From Desulfovibrionales bacterium (lineage in GTDB: Bacteria; Desulfobacterota; Desulfovibrionia; Desulfovibrionales; Desulfonatronaceae): 64,000 nt of DNA. The stretch spans positions 43,400 through 107,399 of the forward strand of contig REDL01000054.1 in the NCBI GenBank assembly GCA_007693505.1, in the 5' to 3' direction. This document shows positions 33,718 through 42,282 of the stretch, piece after piece. Every line of letters starts with the position of its first letter. The stretch's first letter is position 1. A model generated the notes under the pieces. It ran no database searches and was not told the origin of the DNA. It worked only from the letters and a program-made list of their open reading frames with translations. A program made the translations under genes and the position numbers.

Positions 33718-34941
33718 ATGAATGCCGCCGCACCAGAGACCGCATCCGCGCCGTTGCGCTTCAACCGCCTGGAGCTGGCCGGCTCCCTGGGGGATCTGGG
33801 GACGCTGCTCCCCCTGGCCATCGGCATGATTCTGATCAACGGCCTGAGCCCCATGGGGGTCTTTTTTTCCGTGGGGCTGGTCTACGTGATGACCGGGCTC
33901 TATTTTCGGGTGACCTGCCCGGTGGAGCCCATGAAGGTCATTTCGGCCTATGCCATCGCCACGGGGGTGACGGCGACGCAGATCCAGGCCTCCTGTTTGA
34001 TTACCTTTGTCTTCCTGATACTGATCGGCGCGACCGGCCTGATCACCGTCCTCAGCCGGTTGATCCCCAAACCCGTGGTGCGCGGAGTCCAGCTTTCCAC
34101 GGGGCTTTTGCTGGCCTCCCAAGGGGTCAAGCTAATGATCGGTACGAGCCAGTTTCAGCAGTTGCGGCAGGCCGCGGAGCCGTACTTGAGCCTGCAAAGC
34201 CTCGGTCCGATTCCCCTCGGACTGCTCATCGGCATTGTCCTGGCCGGCCTGACCTTATTCTTGTTGAACAACAAGCGTCTCCCCGCGGCCCTGGTGGTCG
34301 TGGGCGCAGGGTTGCTGGTGGGCATGTTTCTGGGGACCAGGGAAGGGCTGGACGCTTTGCGTCCCGGCCTGAATCTTCCCGCGCTGATGCCCTACGGCTT
34401 TCCGGCGAACGTCGATTTCACCTTCGCCCTGCTGGTTCTGGTCATTCCCCAGGTGCCCATGACCATCGGCAACGCCGTGATCGCCACCAGCGACCTCTCC
34501 CGGCAGTACTTCCCGCAGGAGGGCGGACGGGTCACGCCCAAGGGGCTGTGCATCAGCATGGCCTTCGCCAATTTGCTGAGTTTTCTGGTCGGCGGCATGG
34601 CCCTGTGCCACGGCGCGGGCGGCTTGGCCTCCCGGTACCGTTTCGGTGCGCGCACTGGCGGATCGAACCTGATCATCGGCTTGATATTCATTGTTCTGGC
34701 TATACTCTTGGGCCGGCATATCTTGTCGGTCCTTTTCCTTTTTCCCATGTCCGCGCTGGGTGTGCTCCTGCTCTTCGCCGGCCTCCAGCTCTGTCTGAGC
34801 ATGTTGGACATCACCGTCCGCAAGGATCTGTTCGTGGCCGTCTCCGTGGTTGGCATCACCTTGGCGTCCAATTTGGCAGTAGGATTCGTAGTGGGCGCTA
34901 TTCTGGCCTATGTGCTCAGGTCGGAAAAGTTTAATGTGTGA
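33718..34941 (+). CDS. MOT1-type molybdate/sulfate transporter
   Basis: 407 residues with about 10-11 membrane segments. The family pattern is ELAGSLGDLGTLLPLAIGMI near the N-terminus and FRVTCPVEPMKVISAYAIAT, PMTIGNAVIATSDLSRQYFP, MALCHGAGGLASRYRFGART further on. MOT1 proteins import molybdate with high affinity in plants and algae and occur in bacteria. It offers a third uptake route next to TupABC and ModBAC. GGAGG precedes the ATG. TunR1 lies 200 bases upstream; that spacer contains no gene. Confidence 0.85.
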   Translation: MNAAAPETASAPLRFNRLELAGSLGDLGTLLPLAIGMILINGLSPMGVFFSVGLVYVMTGLYFRVTCPVEPMKVISAYAIATGVTATQIQASCLITFVFLILIGATGLITVLSRLIPKPVVRGVQLSTGLLLASQGVKLMIGTSQFQQLRQAAEPYLSLQSLGPIPLGLLIGIVLAGLTLFLLNNKRLPAALVVVGAGLLVGMFLGTREGLDALRPGLNLPALMPYGFPANVDFTFALLVLVIPQVPMTIGNAVIATSDLSRQYFPQEGGRVTPKGLCISMAFANLLSFLVGGMALCHGAGGLASRYRFGARTGGSNLIIGLIFIVLAILLGRHILSVLFLFPMSALGVLLLFAGLQLCLSMLDITVRKDLFVAVSVVGITLASNLAVGFVVGAILAYVLRSEKFNV

Positions 34942-35008
34942 TGTTGGCGGTTAGAAGGCGAGAGGGTGCGAAAATTCGGTCGTTCAAGCACAACGGCATA
35001 CGGATACG

Positions 35009-35956
35009 CTAAAGTAGAAAATCCAACACGTATCTCCCGCCGGTAAAGACCAGGATGAAGGCCAGTACCCACTTGATGGCTTTGGCTGGAACAAACTTCT
35101 GCATTCGTGCGCCGGCATACATGCCGATCATCCCGCCAATGCCCATCAGAATGCCCAGACTCCAGTCCGGAGCCACGGCCATGTGCGGGTAGAAGGGGGC
35201 GATGGCTTGGAACAAAAGGGCCGCCACGACGGACGTGATGAACGTGCCCATCAGGCAGGCTCCGGCAATGGTATACACCGGCATCTGGAATACGGCCACG
35301 AAAAAGGGAGCGATGATCGCCCCGCCGCCGATCCCATACATCCCGCCGACCACGCCGACAATGGCGCTGAGGGTAAATATTCCCATGGTCGGCGCGCTGA
35401 TTTTTTCTCCATAAAAGGAATAGTCAATGGTCTTCAGTCCGATCTGGTTAACGCTGATCCGCGGAAGAGGCTCGTCTGACTGGGCTTGTTTTTTGCGGAA
35501 GCCGCCCACAAGCTCCTGAAAGCGCTTTTCCGAGGAGGCCTTGTCTGAACCGGGAATCGGTCCCCTGATGATGGACCGGACCATCACGAACCCGATGTAC
35601 AGTAGGACCACCCCGGCAAAGGCCTTGAAATGGGTTGGGTCGGGAAGGTACTGAACCCGCAGAAATACGCCGAGCAAAACCCCGGGCACGGTCCCGGCGA
35701 TGACCACCCAGGTCAGGGGCCAGACCATCCGTCCTTCACGGATAAAGCGGTAGACACCGCTGGGGATGGCCACGATGTTGAAGAGGTGGTTGGTGGCGCT
35801 GACCGCCGGAGTGACGAAACCCAGCACGCTCATCTGGAAAGGCAAAAGCAGGTTGGCCCCGGACACGCCGCCCATGGAGCAGACAAAGGCCACGGCAAAT
35901 CCGGCGACAAAAGGAATCCACGGGGCGACTTCGATTCCAGCGACAGGAAACAGCAT
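35009..35956 (-). CDS. TauE/SafE family membrane transporter
   Basis: 315 residues with about eight membrane segments in two halves, each with the TSUP repeat (PFVAGFAVAFVCSMGGVSGA; GIFTLSAIVGVVGGMYGIGG) and the GGGAIIAPFF motif. A ~60-residue cytoplasmic loop separates the halves. Family members export sulfite, sulfoacetate or other sulfur anions; in a sulfate reducer it may move sulfite or related oxyanions. GGAGG precedes the ATG at 35956, 54 bases inside the longest frame. The 410-base spacer that follows (35957-36369) contains no gene I can support. Confidence 0.85.
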   Translation of the reverse strand: MLFPVAGIEVAPWIPFVAGFAVAFVCSMGGVSGANLLLPFQMSVLGFVTPAVSATNHLFNIVAIPSGVYRFIREGRMVWPLTWVVIAGTVPGVLLGVFLRVQYLPDPTHFKAFAGVVLLYIGFVMVRSIIRGPIPGSDKASSEKRFQELVGGFRKKQAQSDEPLPRISVNQIGLKTIDYSFYGEKISAPTMGIFTLSAIVGVVGGMYGIGGGAIIAPFFVAVFQMPVYTIAGACLMGTFITSVVAALLFQAIAPFYPHMAVAPDWSLGILMGIGGMIGMYAGARMQKFVPAKAIKWVLAFILVFTGGRYVLDFLL

Positions 35957-36369
35957 GGGAACCTCCAGCATTGACCTGTGTAGTCGAAATGCACGGCAAT
36001 GCGCCGACAACCTTGTCTCGTCATATTCCGTTTTGTATTGTCACGAATATATTTTATTACGTGTCTGTTATTCCTGGATATCTCGGAAGCATATATCTGT
36101 CAAGCCGACCTCTGGCCATTCCAGGGAGGGCATTTATGATTTCGACCACGATTCCGATTTCCGAGGTAGTGCATTCCATTCTCCGGTATGAACGGTTTTG
36201 GCAGATGCTCGCGGGTTTTTTGCCGAAAGATGTGCAGCTTTCAAAAATGTATCTTTTTCAGCATACATTAATGTAGCGAAGACTTCTTTCTGGCAAAAAA
36301 AATATTTAATGTCAGCATGTTGTTTGTTTGGCACAGTATCTGCTTTTGATTGGGCAGGAGGATGTCGTC

Positions 36370-36648
36370 ATGGAACTTATCATATTGATCGGCGTTGCTG
36401 TCAGTTTGATCGTGATTTGTGAAAGCGGTTTGGGGTGGTGTTCCGCGGTGCATGCGGATGGAGCGGCCGAGGGCACGAGTTGCTCTCCGGAACGAATCGC
36501 ACCCCGGCAGGTACTGACAACAATTGGCCCTCTTTTTTTGCTGGGATTGGGGTTACCGCTTGTTATCGGGCACTTCATGATTGGACTGGGCTGCCTAGCC
36601 GCAGGGGGTCTGATGTTTCTCTTCGGGTATTGGAGACAGGAGGTATAA
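36370..36648 (+). CDS. Small two-TM membrane protein, paralogue 2
   Basis: 92 residues with TM1 MELIILIGVAVSLIVICESG and TM2 around GLGLPLVIGHFMIGLGCLAA. It matches the protein at 32155 in length, TM spacing and several positions (ICES/LCET, GLPL, H, LFG/FLG). AGGAGG precedes the ATG at 36370. It lies upstream of modBAC, as its paralogue lies upstream of tunR, strengthening a link to molybdate or tungstate. The spacer to modB (36649-36936) contains only a near-palindrome TACGCAATTTGCCGTA at 36730-36745. Confidence 0.68.
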   Translation: MELIILIGVAVSLIVICESGLGWCSAVHADGAAEGTSCSPERIAPRQVLTTIGPLFLLGLGLPLVIGHFMIGLGCLAAGGLMFLFGYWRQEV

Positions 36649-36936
36649 TCATCAGCAGATATTTTGCGGTTGCCCTCTCGCGATCATGATCTGGAAATGT
36701 GCATTTTTGAGGAACCTTGTTTTTTCGATACGCAATTTGCCGTAGCTTGATATTGCCCGTTCCTTCCACTTCAAGGTGGGTCTCTTGCCGAACAGGTTGA
36801 AATTTAACGATGATTTCGACAGGGACTGGACTGCCTTATTGAGGCTGCTCTTTACGGGGCGTTCCGACGAAACTGATCGGGTTGCTGTTCAAGGCAATCG
36901 GCAAGGCAGCCAAATATTGATCAAGGTGACAGACGT

Positions 36937-37605
36937 ATGCCAGATGCCTCGTTTTTCTTTCCACTGCAACTCACCTTGCGCGTCGCCTCCCTGGCCACGC
37001 TGTTTGCACTGGTGTTTGGAGTGCTGGCGGCCTGGTGCATTCACCGATTCAGGTTTCCAGGGCGCGATGGATTGGACGCGATTTTGACCCTGCCCATGGT
37101 TTTGCCGCCCACAGTGCTGGGGTACTACCTGATTGTTTTGGTCGGGCGGAATGGGGTCATCGGCCGCTGGCTGGAGTCCACCTTCGGCATCACATTGATG
37201 TTTACTTGGCAGGGAGCAGTGATTGCCGCGACGGTGGTGGCTTTCCCGCTGGTCTTCAAGTCGGCTCGGGCCGCCCTGGAAGGCGTGGGGCAAAAATATG
37301 AAAACGCGGCCCGTACTTTGGGTTGCGGGGAGTGGCAGGTGTTTCTGCGTATTGCCCTGCCCATGGCTTGGCGAGGCATTTTGGCCGGGACCATGTTGGC
37401 CTTTGCCCGGGCCATGGGTGAGTTCGGGGCCACGTTGATGATCGCGGGAAATCTGCCAGGCCGGACCCAGACCATGCCATTGGCCGTTTACAGCGCTGCC
37501 CAGGCCGGCAATGACAGCTTAGCCAACCAGTTGGTGCTGATCCTTTCCGTGGTCTGCGTGGTCATCCTCTGGACGGCCAGCCGGTTGGCGAAGCCCAAGT
37601 GGTGA
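36937..37605 (+). CDS. modB: Molybdate ABC transporter permease ModB
   Basis: 222 residues, five membrane segments, with the ModB hallmarks LPMVLPPTVLGYYLIVLVGR, FTWQGAVIAATVVAFPLVFK, SARAALEGVGQKYENAARTL and FARAMGEFGATLMIAGNLPG. It forms the inner-membrane channel for molybdate. It is the first gene in a modB-modA-modC order, unlike the common modABC order; no good ribosome binding site precedes the ATG. Confidence 0.92.
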   Translation: MPDASFFFPLQLTLRVASLATLFALVFGVLAAWCIHRFRFPGRDGLDAILTLPMVLPPTVLGYYLIVLVGRNGVIGRWLESTFGITLMFTWQGAVIAATVVAFPLVFKSARAALEGVGQKYENAARTLGCGEWQVFLRIALPMAWRGILAGTMLAFARAMGEFGATLMIAGNLPGRTQTMPLAVYSAAQAGNDSLANQLVLILSVVCVVILWTASRLAKPKW

Positions 37606-37682
37606 AAGGGGATATCTGGCATGTGTTTTTTGTTCGTGCATGATCGATATGTTGTGAAATCGAAAATCGAAGTGACAATTCA

Positions 37683-38441
37683 ATGAAAAAAATTGCTGTT
37701 TCCCTCTTCAGCTGCATGCTGTCCTGCATGCTGGTCTTGCCTGCCGCAGCCCAGGAACTGGTGGTGTCCGCGGCTGCCTCACTAACCAACGCCTTCAACG
37801 AGATGATAGTTGAGTTCGAACAGCGCCACCCGGGTGTCAAGGTAATCCCGAACTTCGCGGCTTCCGGGGCGCTGTTTCGCCAGATCCAACGGGGTGCGCC
37901 GGTGGACGTATTTGCATCCGCCGATCTACGGTGGATGAACGAAATGATTTCAGCTGGTTTCGTCGAAGAAAATGAGTCCCTTTTCTTTGCCCAAAACACA
38001 TTGGTTCTGGCTGTTCCCGCAGCGAGCCAAATTGGCATCAATGAAGTTGATGATCTCACCGGTGAGCAAGTCCGGCGCGTTGGCCTAGGGACTCCGGCCA
38101 CGGTGCCCGCCGGCAATTATTCCAAGATTGCGCTTGAAATGTTGGGACTGTGGGATGTGTTGCAGCCGAAGATGATTTTCGCCGAGTCCGTGCGCCAGGT
38201 CCTGGATTATGTGCAACGCAGGGAGGTGGACGCCGGGCTGATGTACGCCACGGATGCGGCCCAGGGAGGTGAGCGGGTCACGGTTGTGACCACCCTGCCC
38301 TTGCCTGAGCCTGTCACATATCCCATTGCACCGGTAAAGCGCAGTACGCAGCCGGAATTGGCCCAAAAGTTCATCCAATTCATTCTTTCTGAGCAGGGTC
38401 AGGAAATTCTGGGCGGATACGGCTTTAGCCGTCCGGAGTGA
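37683..38441 (+). CDS. modA: Molybdate-binding periplasmic protein ModA
   Basis: 252 residues: signal peptide (hydrophobic LFSCMLSCMLVLPAAAQ), then LVVSAAASLTNAFNEMIVEF, FAASGALFRQIQRGAPVDVF, VGLGTPATVPAGNYSKIALE and YATDAAQGGERVTVVTTLPL, the normal ModA pattern. It captures molybdate for ModBC and lies 77 bases after modB and just before modC. Confidence 0.93.
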   Translation: MKKIAVSLFSCMLSCMLVLPAAAQELVVSAAASLTNAFNEMIVEFEQRHPGVKVIPNFAASGALFRQIQRGAPVDVFASADLRWMNEMISAGFVEENESLFFAQNTLVLAVPAASQIGINEVDDLTGEQVRRVGLGTPATVPAGNYSKIALEMLGLWDVLQPKMIFAESVRQVLDYVQRREVDAGLMYATDAAQGGERVTVVTTLPLPEPVTYPIAPVKRSTQPELAQKFIQFILSEQGQEILGGYGFSRPE

Positions 38442-38443
38442 AC

Positions 38444-39202
38444 ATGTTCGTGGAATGCCGCGCTGTCGCAAGCCTTTCCGGAGCCGGTACCTCTTTTTAT
38501 CTGGACGTGGACTTTACGGCGGATTCTTCGTCCATTGTCCTTTTCGGTCCTTCCGGATCGGGCAAGAGCCTGACTCTCCTGGCCTTGGCAGGTCTGCTCA
38601 AGCCGGCTTCCGGAAGAATTGTCATTCACGGAAAAACCTTCTTCGACCACCGAACCGGAGTCAACATCCCAGCTCAAAAACGTCGGGTGGGGTTCGTCTT
38701 TCAGGACTACGCCCTGTTCCCGCACCTGACGGTCTGGGATAACGTGGCCTTTGGTCTGAAGCGCCCCTTACGCCCCCTGAGCCGGGAACAACGACAGAAA
38801 GTCAACGATCTCCTGGAACTCTTCGGCATTGCCTCCCTGGCTCACCGCAGGCCGCACCAGATTTCCGGTGGGCAGCGTCAGCGCACGGCCCTGGTCCGCG
38901 CCCTGGCTCCCGACCCAAGCCTCCTGCTCCTGGACGAGCCCTTCACGGCCCTGGATCAACCCTTGCGGGCCAAGATGCGCGAAGAACTGGCCCGTATCCA
39001 GGAGCGCTTCAATGTTCCTATGGTCATGGTCAGCCACGATCTGGCCGACGTGGACGCCTTTGCCGAGACTCTGGTGGCTTTTGGTCACGGGCGTGTTCTG
39101 CAGGTTCTGGATTACCGGGAGCGCCGTTCCGAAGGCGAAAGCGCCGCGGACATTCTCACGCCGTTGTTCGAGGCGGCCAATGGCACGAATGCCGCGGGGT
39201 GA
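38444..39202 (+). CDS. modC: Molybdate ABC transporter ATPase ModC, short form
   Basis: 252 residues: Walker A LFGPSGSGKSLTLLALAG, Q-loop FVFQDYALFPHLTVWDNV, signature ISGGQRQRTALVRALAPDPS, Walker B LLLLDEPFTALD and switch VSHDLADVD. The C-terminal TOBE/Mop domain found in E. coli ModC is absent, so substrate inhibition by that route is not expected. The ATG at 38444 has GGAG five bases upstream; a GTG two codons earlier overlaps the modA stop. Confidence 0.92.
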   Translation: MFVECRAVASLSGAGTSFYLDVDFTADSSSIVLFGPSGSGKSLTLLALAGLLKPASGRIVIHGKTFFDHRTGVNIPAQKRRVGFVFQDYALFPHLTVWDNVAFGLKRPLRPLSREQRQKVNDLLELFGIASLAHRRPHQISGGQRQRTALVRALAPDPSLLLLDEPFTALDQPLRAKMREELARIQERFNVPMVMVSHDLADVDAFAETLVAFGHGRVLQVLDYRERRSEGESAADILTPLFEAANGTNAAG

Positions 39203-39343
39203 GGATGGAAAGGTGCATCGCTGTAGCGAAAGCTTGGCGCAAATCACGGAGGTATTGTTTTCGGTTGTGCTGCGTAATTCAAACCTGAGCTGTCCTGGTT
39301 GCTCCATCATTCTCAGTCGCAGGGCAACCCGAGAGTATTTATC

Positions 39344-39563
39344 ATGAAAAAAACAAGCTGGATTTGGATCAGGAAGAACTGCGGATCCTCAGGGACTTTG
39401 AAAGTGGAAAGTTCGAGTGTATCCAAGATTTCCAGAATGAAAAAAAGAACTTGAAGAATCCGCGCGGAGTACGTTGCAGAAAGACAAACGAGTAAATATT
39501 CGCGTCTCCTCATGTGATTCGATTCGCTCTCAAAAACAGGCTGTTCGCGAAGGAATTCCGCCT
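39344..39563 (+). pseudogene. Decayed ribbon-helix-helix (CopG/BrnA-like) antitoxin
   Basis: From the ATG a run of seven A bases has lost one, so the frame slips at once; with it restored the protein would start MKKNKLDLDQEELRILRDFE. After a second shift near 39450 it reads SARSTLQKDKRVNIRVSSCD and QKQAVREGIP before a premature stop. This pattern (DLDxEExxILxxFE ... KDKRVNIRVSSxDF) is typical of CopG-type antitoxins. No toxin partner remains in the 425-base spacer between modC and phd. Confidence 0.6.
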
Positions 39564-39592
39564 AGTTGATTATCTTGCGTGGGAATGCTAAT

Positions 39593-39613
39593 ATGTACTG
39601 GAAAACAGTACAT
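39593..39613. promoter_or_regulatory. Phd/YefM operator
   Basis: ATGTACTG and CAGTACAT form a perfect 8-bp inverted repeat around GAAAA, 15 bases before the antitoxin start and directly after a TAATAT -10-like element. The TGTAC half-site matches the operators used by Phd/YefM-type repressors (TGTACA-like), so autoregulation is likely. Confidence 0.65.
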
Positions 39614-39627
39614 CAAGGAGGCGGGAT

Positions 39628-39900
39628 ATGGAAACTGTCAGCGTCAATCAGTTCCGCGCAAACATGAAAGAGTATGTCGAACAAGCGGCTAGTGAGCATG
39701 AGCCGCTGAAAGTGACCCGCCGCAAAGGGGGCGACTTTATTGTCATGAGCGCGGAAGATTGGGAACGTGACCAGGAAACCCTTTACGTCCTTCAAAATTC
39801 CAGCCTGATGAAACAGATTTCCGAAGCTGTTCGCTCACATGCGGATCGTTCTGGATACACGCCAACGGGTGGGGAGATCGATGAGATCCTTGGTGTTTGA
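39628..39900 (+). CDS. Phd/YefM family antitoxin
   Basis: 90 residues with the Phd/YefM pattern METVSVNQFRANMKEYVEQA and VTRRKGGDFIVMSAEDWERD. A C-terminal toxin-neutralising region follows (SHADRSGYTPTGGEIDEILG). It pairs with the overlapping yoeB-like toxin and represses the operon through the palindrome just upstream. Confidence 0.88.
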   Translation: METVSVNQFRANMKEYVEQAASEHEPLKVTRRKGGDFIVMSAEDWERDQETLYVLQNSSLMKQISEAVRSHADRSGYTPTGGEIDEILGV

Positions 39901-40150
39901 AGGAGGTACATGGACTGTCTACGAGGAACTCAGAATAAAAGATTCACGTCTGCATAAAGCCCTTTGCTCGATTCTCAAAGAGATGTTTCGTGGAGATCCG
40001 ACCACCGGTTCGGGAAAGCCCGAGCCCCTTCGACACAATCTTTCCGGCCTTTGGTCACGCAGGTTGAGCCGGAAAGATCGCGTGATTTATAAATTCGATG
40101 CCGATTACATTTATATTTTCGCCATTGGCGGGCATTACAATCAGCATTAA
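39881..40150 (+). CDS. yoeB: YoeB/Txe family toxin
   Basis: 89 residues: LVFEGGTWTVYEELRIKDSR, GKPEPLRHNLSGLWSRRLSR, DRVIYKFDADYIYIFAIGGHY. This is the YoeB ribosome-dependent mRNA interferase fold with the conserved R-x-x-R-V-I-Y core and C-terminal GHY. Start ATG 39881 has GGGGAG upstream and overlaps the antitoxin by 20 bases. Both partners are complete. Confidence 0.88.
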   Translation: MRSLVFEGGTWTVYEELRIKDSRLHKALCSILKEMFRGDPTTGSGKPEPLRHNLSGLWSRRLSRKDRVIYKFDADYIYIFAIGGHYNQH

Positions 40151-40151
40151 C

Positions 40152-40378
40152 TGAGTGTTGAAAAAGTCCTTATCCGGCAGTTCGTTCAAAAACCCCAAGT
40201 GCAAGGAGCAAAAAAAGCTACCGGACACGTCCTGTGTCCGGCCCTCCCGGGCTGTGGCTTCGCCACATTTTCGATTTGCCGTCCTGGCAATCGAATCAAG
40301 GTCGAAGCGTATTTACTCATACGTGAGAGTTTGAACTTTTTACAGCGACGCAGCAATTGGGAGTTTTTCAACGGACTG
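40152..40378 (+). repeat. MITE-like dispersed repeat, copy 1
   Basis: A 227-bp non-coding element starting TGAGTGTTGAAAAAGTCC and ending GAGTTTTTCAACGGACTG, so the ends are inverted repeats (TTGAAAAA/TTTTTCAA). Inside is a GGACACG/CGTGTCC-type hairpin region (CCGGACACGTCCTGTGTCCGG). It is ~90% alike to copy 2 and shares both ends, but not its interior, with copy 3. Confidence 0.8.
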
Positions 40379-40510
40379 TTAACCCCTTGTCAGGGTGCTG
40401 GGTGTCGGGCAGTGAGGAAAAACGCCCTGGCGCTAACTCACCCGGCGTCCGGCATATCAAGTCTGAGCTTGGATCTGGGTTTGTTTTCCCTTGGAACAAC
40501 CTAAACCAAC

Positions 40511-40546
40511 GGACGTCTGGCCGGACGTCTGGCCGGACATCTGGAC
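40511..40546 (+). repeat. Three 12-bp tandem repeats before tunR2
   Basis: GGACGTCTGGCC occurs twice exactly and once as GGACATCTGGAC, ending 7 bases before the tunR2 start. The position suggests an array of operator half-sites, or a slippage-prone tract; tunR1 has no such array. Confidence 0.6.
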
Positions 40547-40553
40547 GCGTATA

Positions 40554-41621
40554 ATGCATTCCATTCTTGAAGAAGACATGGCGAACCGGTGCTCGCCGAG
40601 TTCGACATTCTTCATCCCAGAATCGGCCAAGGTTCTTGACTCCGTCCAGCTGGCGGAATTGGAGCGGACGTTTCGGATATGGGCAACCGAATCAGCAAGA
40701 TGGGATGTCCGGGCGTCCAGGGAACGCATCCTGCTGATATTCCTTCTGATCCGACATTCAGGCGCGAAACTGAACGAGGTCTTGGAACTCAGGTTCAGAG
40801 ACATTGATCTGGAGAAGCGGGTTGTCATTTTGGCCGGCGAGGACAAGGAGAAGGGCAGGACCGTTGAAATTCCGGACGATCTTGCAGAGGAGCTTCGCAC
40901 CGCCTTGAGTCAGGGCGCACATGCTCCGGATGAAGCCTTGTTTCGAATCGATCCGGCCCATGTCCGGCGCAAGTTCTATGAGCAGGCCGAGGCGTGCGGC
41001 CTGCCACGGGATTTTGGCAATCCCAGTACGTTACGCCGATCGCGCTCCGTGGAGCTGTTGCGCGGCAACCTGCCCCTGCCCGTGGTCCGGCGGCTGCTTG
41101 GCCACCCCACGCCCGACCTCACCGCCGCGCACCTGGAGGTTTCCGAGGAGGACGTCCATCATGCCGCGAGACAGGACGTGGACCGGGAAAGCCGCAGACG
41201 CACCAGCGCCCGGAACATTTTTTTCGGCAAGATCATCGAAATTAACAAAGGTGACATTCAGTCCGAAGTGGTCCTGCAGACCCTTGGTGACCTACGCATC
41301 ACCTCCGTCATCACCAATAGCAGCCTGAAGCGAATGCGCCTGAAGATCGGTACCTTTGCCACCGCTGAGATCAAGGCGCCCTGGGTGCTCATCGCCGGAT
41401 CGGCGGATGCGGCCGAAAACAGCGCGGAGAATCGCCTGCCTGGAATGGTGGTGGCGGTCAACACGGGCAATGTGAACGTGGAAGTTTGAGTGCGCCTTTT
41501 CGAGGGCACGGAGAGCTGCGCGGTGGTCATCGCTACCGGATTCCATCGCTTGAGTTTACAGGTGAATGATCCGGTTTGGACGCTTTTTGGGGCTTATTCC
41601 GTGATTCTTAATCGAGAGTGA
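40554..41621 (+). pseudogene. TunR-type regulator paralogue with premature TGA
   Basis: Collinear with TunR1 from the first residue (MHSILEED versus MHTIPDED), with exactly the same codon count (356 including stop). It has the recombinase-like domain (IRHSGAKLNEVLELRFRDID, TLRRSRSVELLRGNLPLPVV) and the same missing catalytic residues. At 41487-41489 a TGA interrupts the second TOBE domain at the position of a Leu in TunR1; the frame continues VRLFEGTESC...FGAYSVILNRE to 41621. The aligned residue is not Cys, so Sec is unlikely; a nonsense change is the simplest view. The 311-residue product would keep DNA binding and one TOBE domain. Confidence 0.78.
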
Positions 41622-41687
41622 GGCTCTTCGCGGAGAGGGCGACGAGTTCTCGAGAGACGGCGGCCACATAAGAGGTCATCAAGCGTA

Positions 41688-42257
41688 TCACGTTGCGTCA
41701 AGTTCTCGTAATCGCTCGGCGATGTTCCAGGTCCGGCAGTGCCGGACCGTGGCCGCGGGGGTCAGGTGCTCCCAGGGCCTGCCCTGGAGCATGGCCTGGC
41801 GAATGTCCGTGGCGCTGATCCCCTTCTGGTCAGGCGGAACCTCCCAAAGGATGTGGGTACGCAAGCCCAGTGACTGGAACTGGTCGTGTTTATGGCGGCC
41901 CCAATCGTCGCAGATGGAAAGCAGGAAGACCCCGTCCAGGGGTACATAGTGGCGATAAAGCTTGAGGTGGGTGATGGGCAGCGGGACGATGGTCATCTCT
42001 GCATGGCTGACTCCGGCCTCCAGGAGGATGTCCCGAAGAATCACCAGACGTTCGTAAAACGTCAGGGGATTGGCCAGGGCGCTGGAGCGAAGGCGATCCG
42101 CGGCCACCTCGGTGGTCAGGCTGGGATCCGGATTGGTGATGCCCACCACCAGGTGGCGGCAAAGCGCCTTGCCGGCCATGAGGTATCGCAGGTGGTCGTT
42201 GTGCGGAACCTGAAACCGCCCGTGGATCACGCCAATGTCGTAGATCTGTTTTTCCAT
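41688..42257 (-). CDS. NadM-like nicotinamide-nucleotide adenylyltransferase
   Basis: 189 residues with the nucleotidyltransferase motif GVIHGRFQVPHNDHLRYLMA (the H-x-x-H type site), GITNPDPSL and a C-terminal GISATDIRQAMLQGRPW, equivalent to the ISSTxIR signature. Such enzymes join NMN and ATP into NAD, or act on related nucleotides. It is the last gene of an operon with apgM and a TIM-barrel isomerase. AGGA precedes the ATG at 42257. Confidence 0.72.
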   Translation of the reverse strand: MEKQIYDIGVIHGRFQVPHNDHLRYLMAGKALCRHLVVGITNPDPSLTTEVAADRLRSSALANPLTFYERLVILRDILLEAGVSHAEMTIVPLPITHLKLYRHYVPLDGVFLLSICDDWGRHKHDQFQSLGLRTHILWEVPPDQKGISATDIRQAMLQGRPWEHLTPAATVRHCRTWNIAERLRELDAT

Positions 42258-42282
42258 GCAATCCTGAGGGGGGGTATGCGGG

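Noticed and set aside
36776..37087. A 103-codon frame before modB
   Set aside because: It overlaps modB in another frame, lacks a ribosome binding site and has no recognisable domain.
40511..40546. CRISPR or iteron origin
   Set aside because: Only three contiguous copies without spacers, and no replication or cas gene is nearby.
41487..41489. Selenocysteine reading of the TunR2 TGA
   Set aside because: TunR1 has Leu at this position, no Cys is expected there, and the hairpin begins directly after the TGA rather than at SECIS distance.
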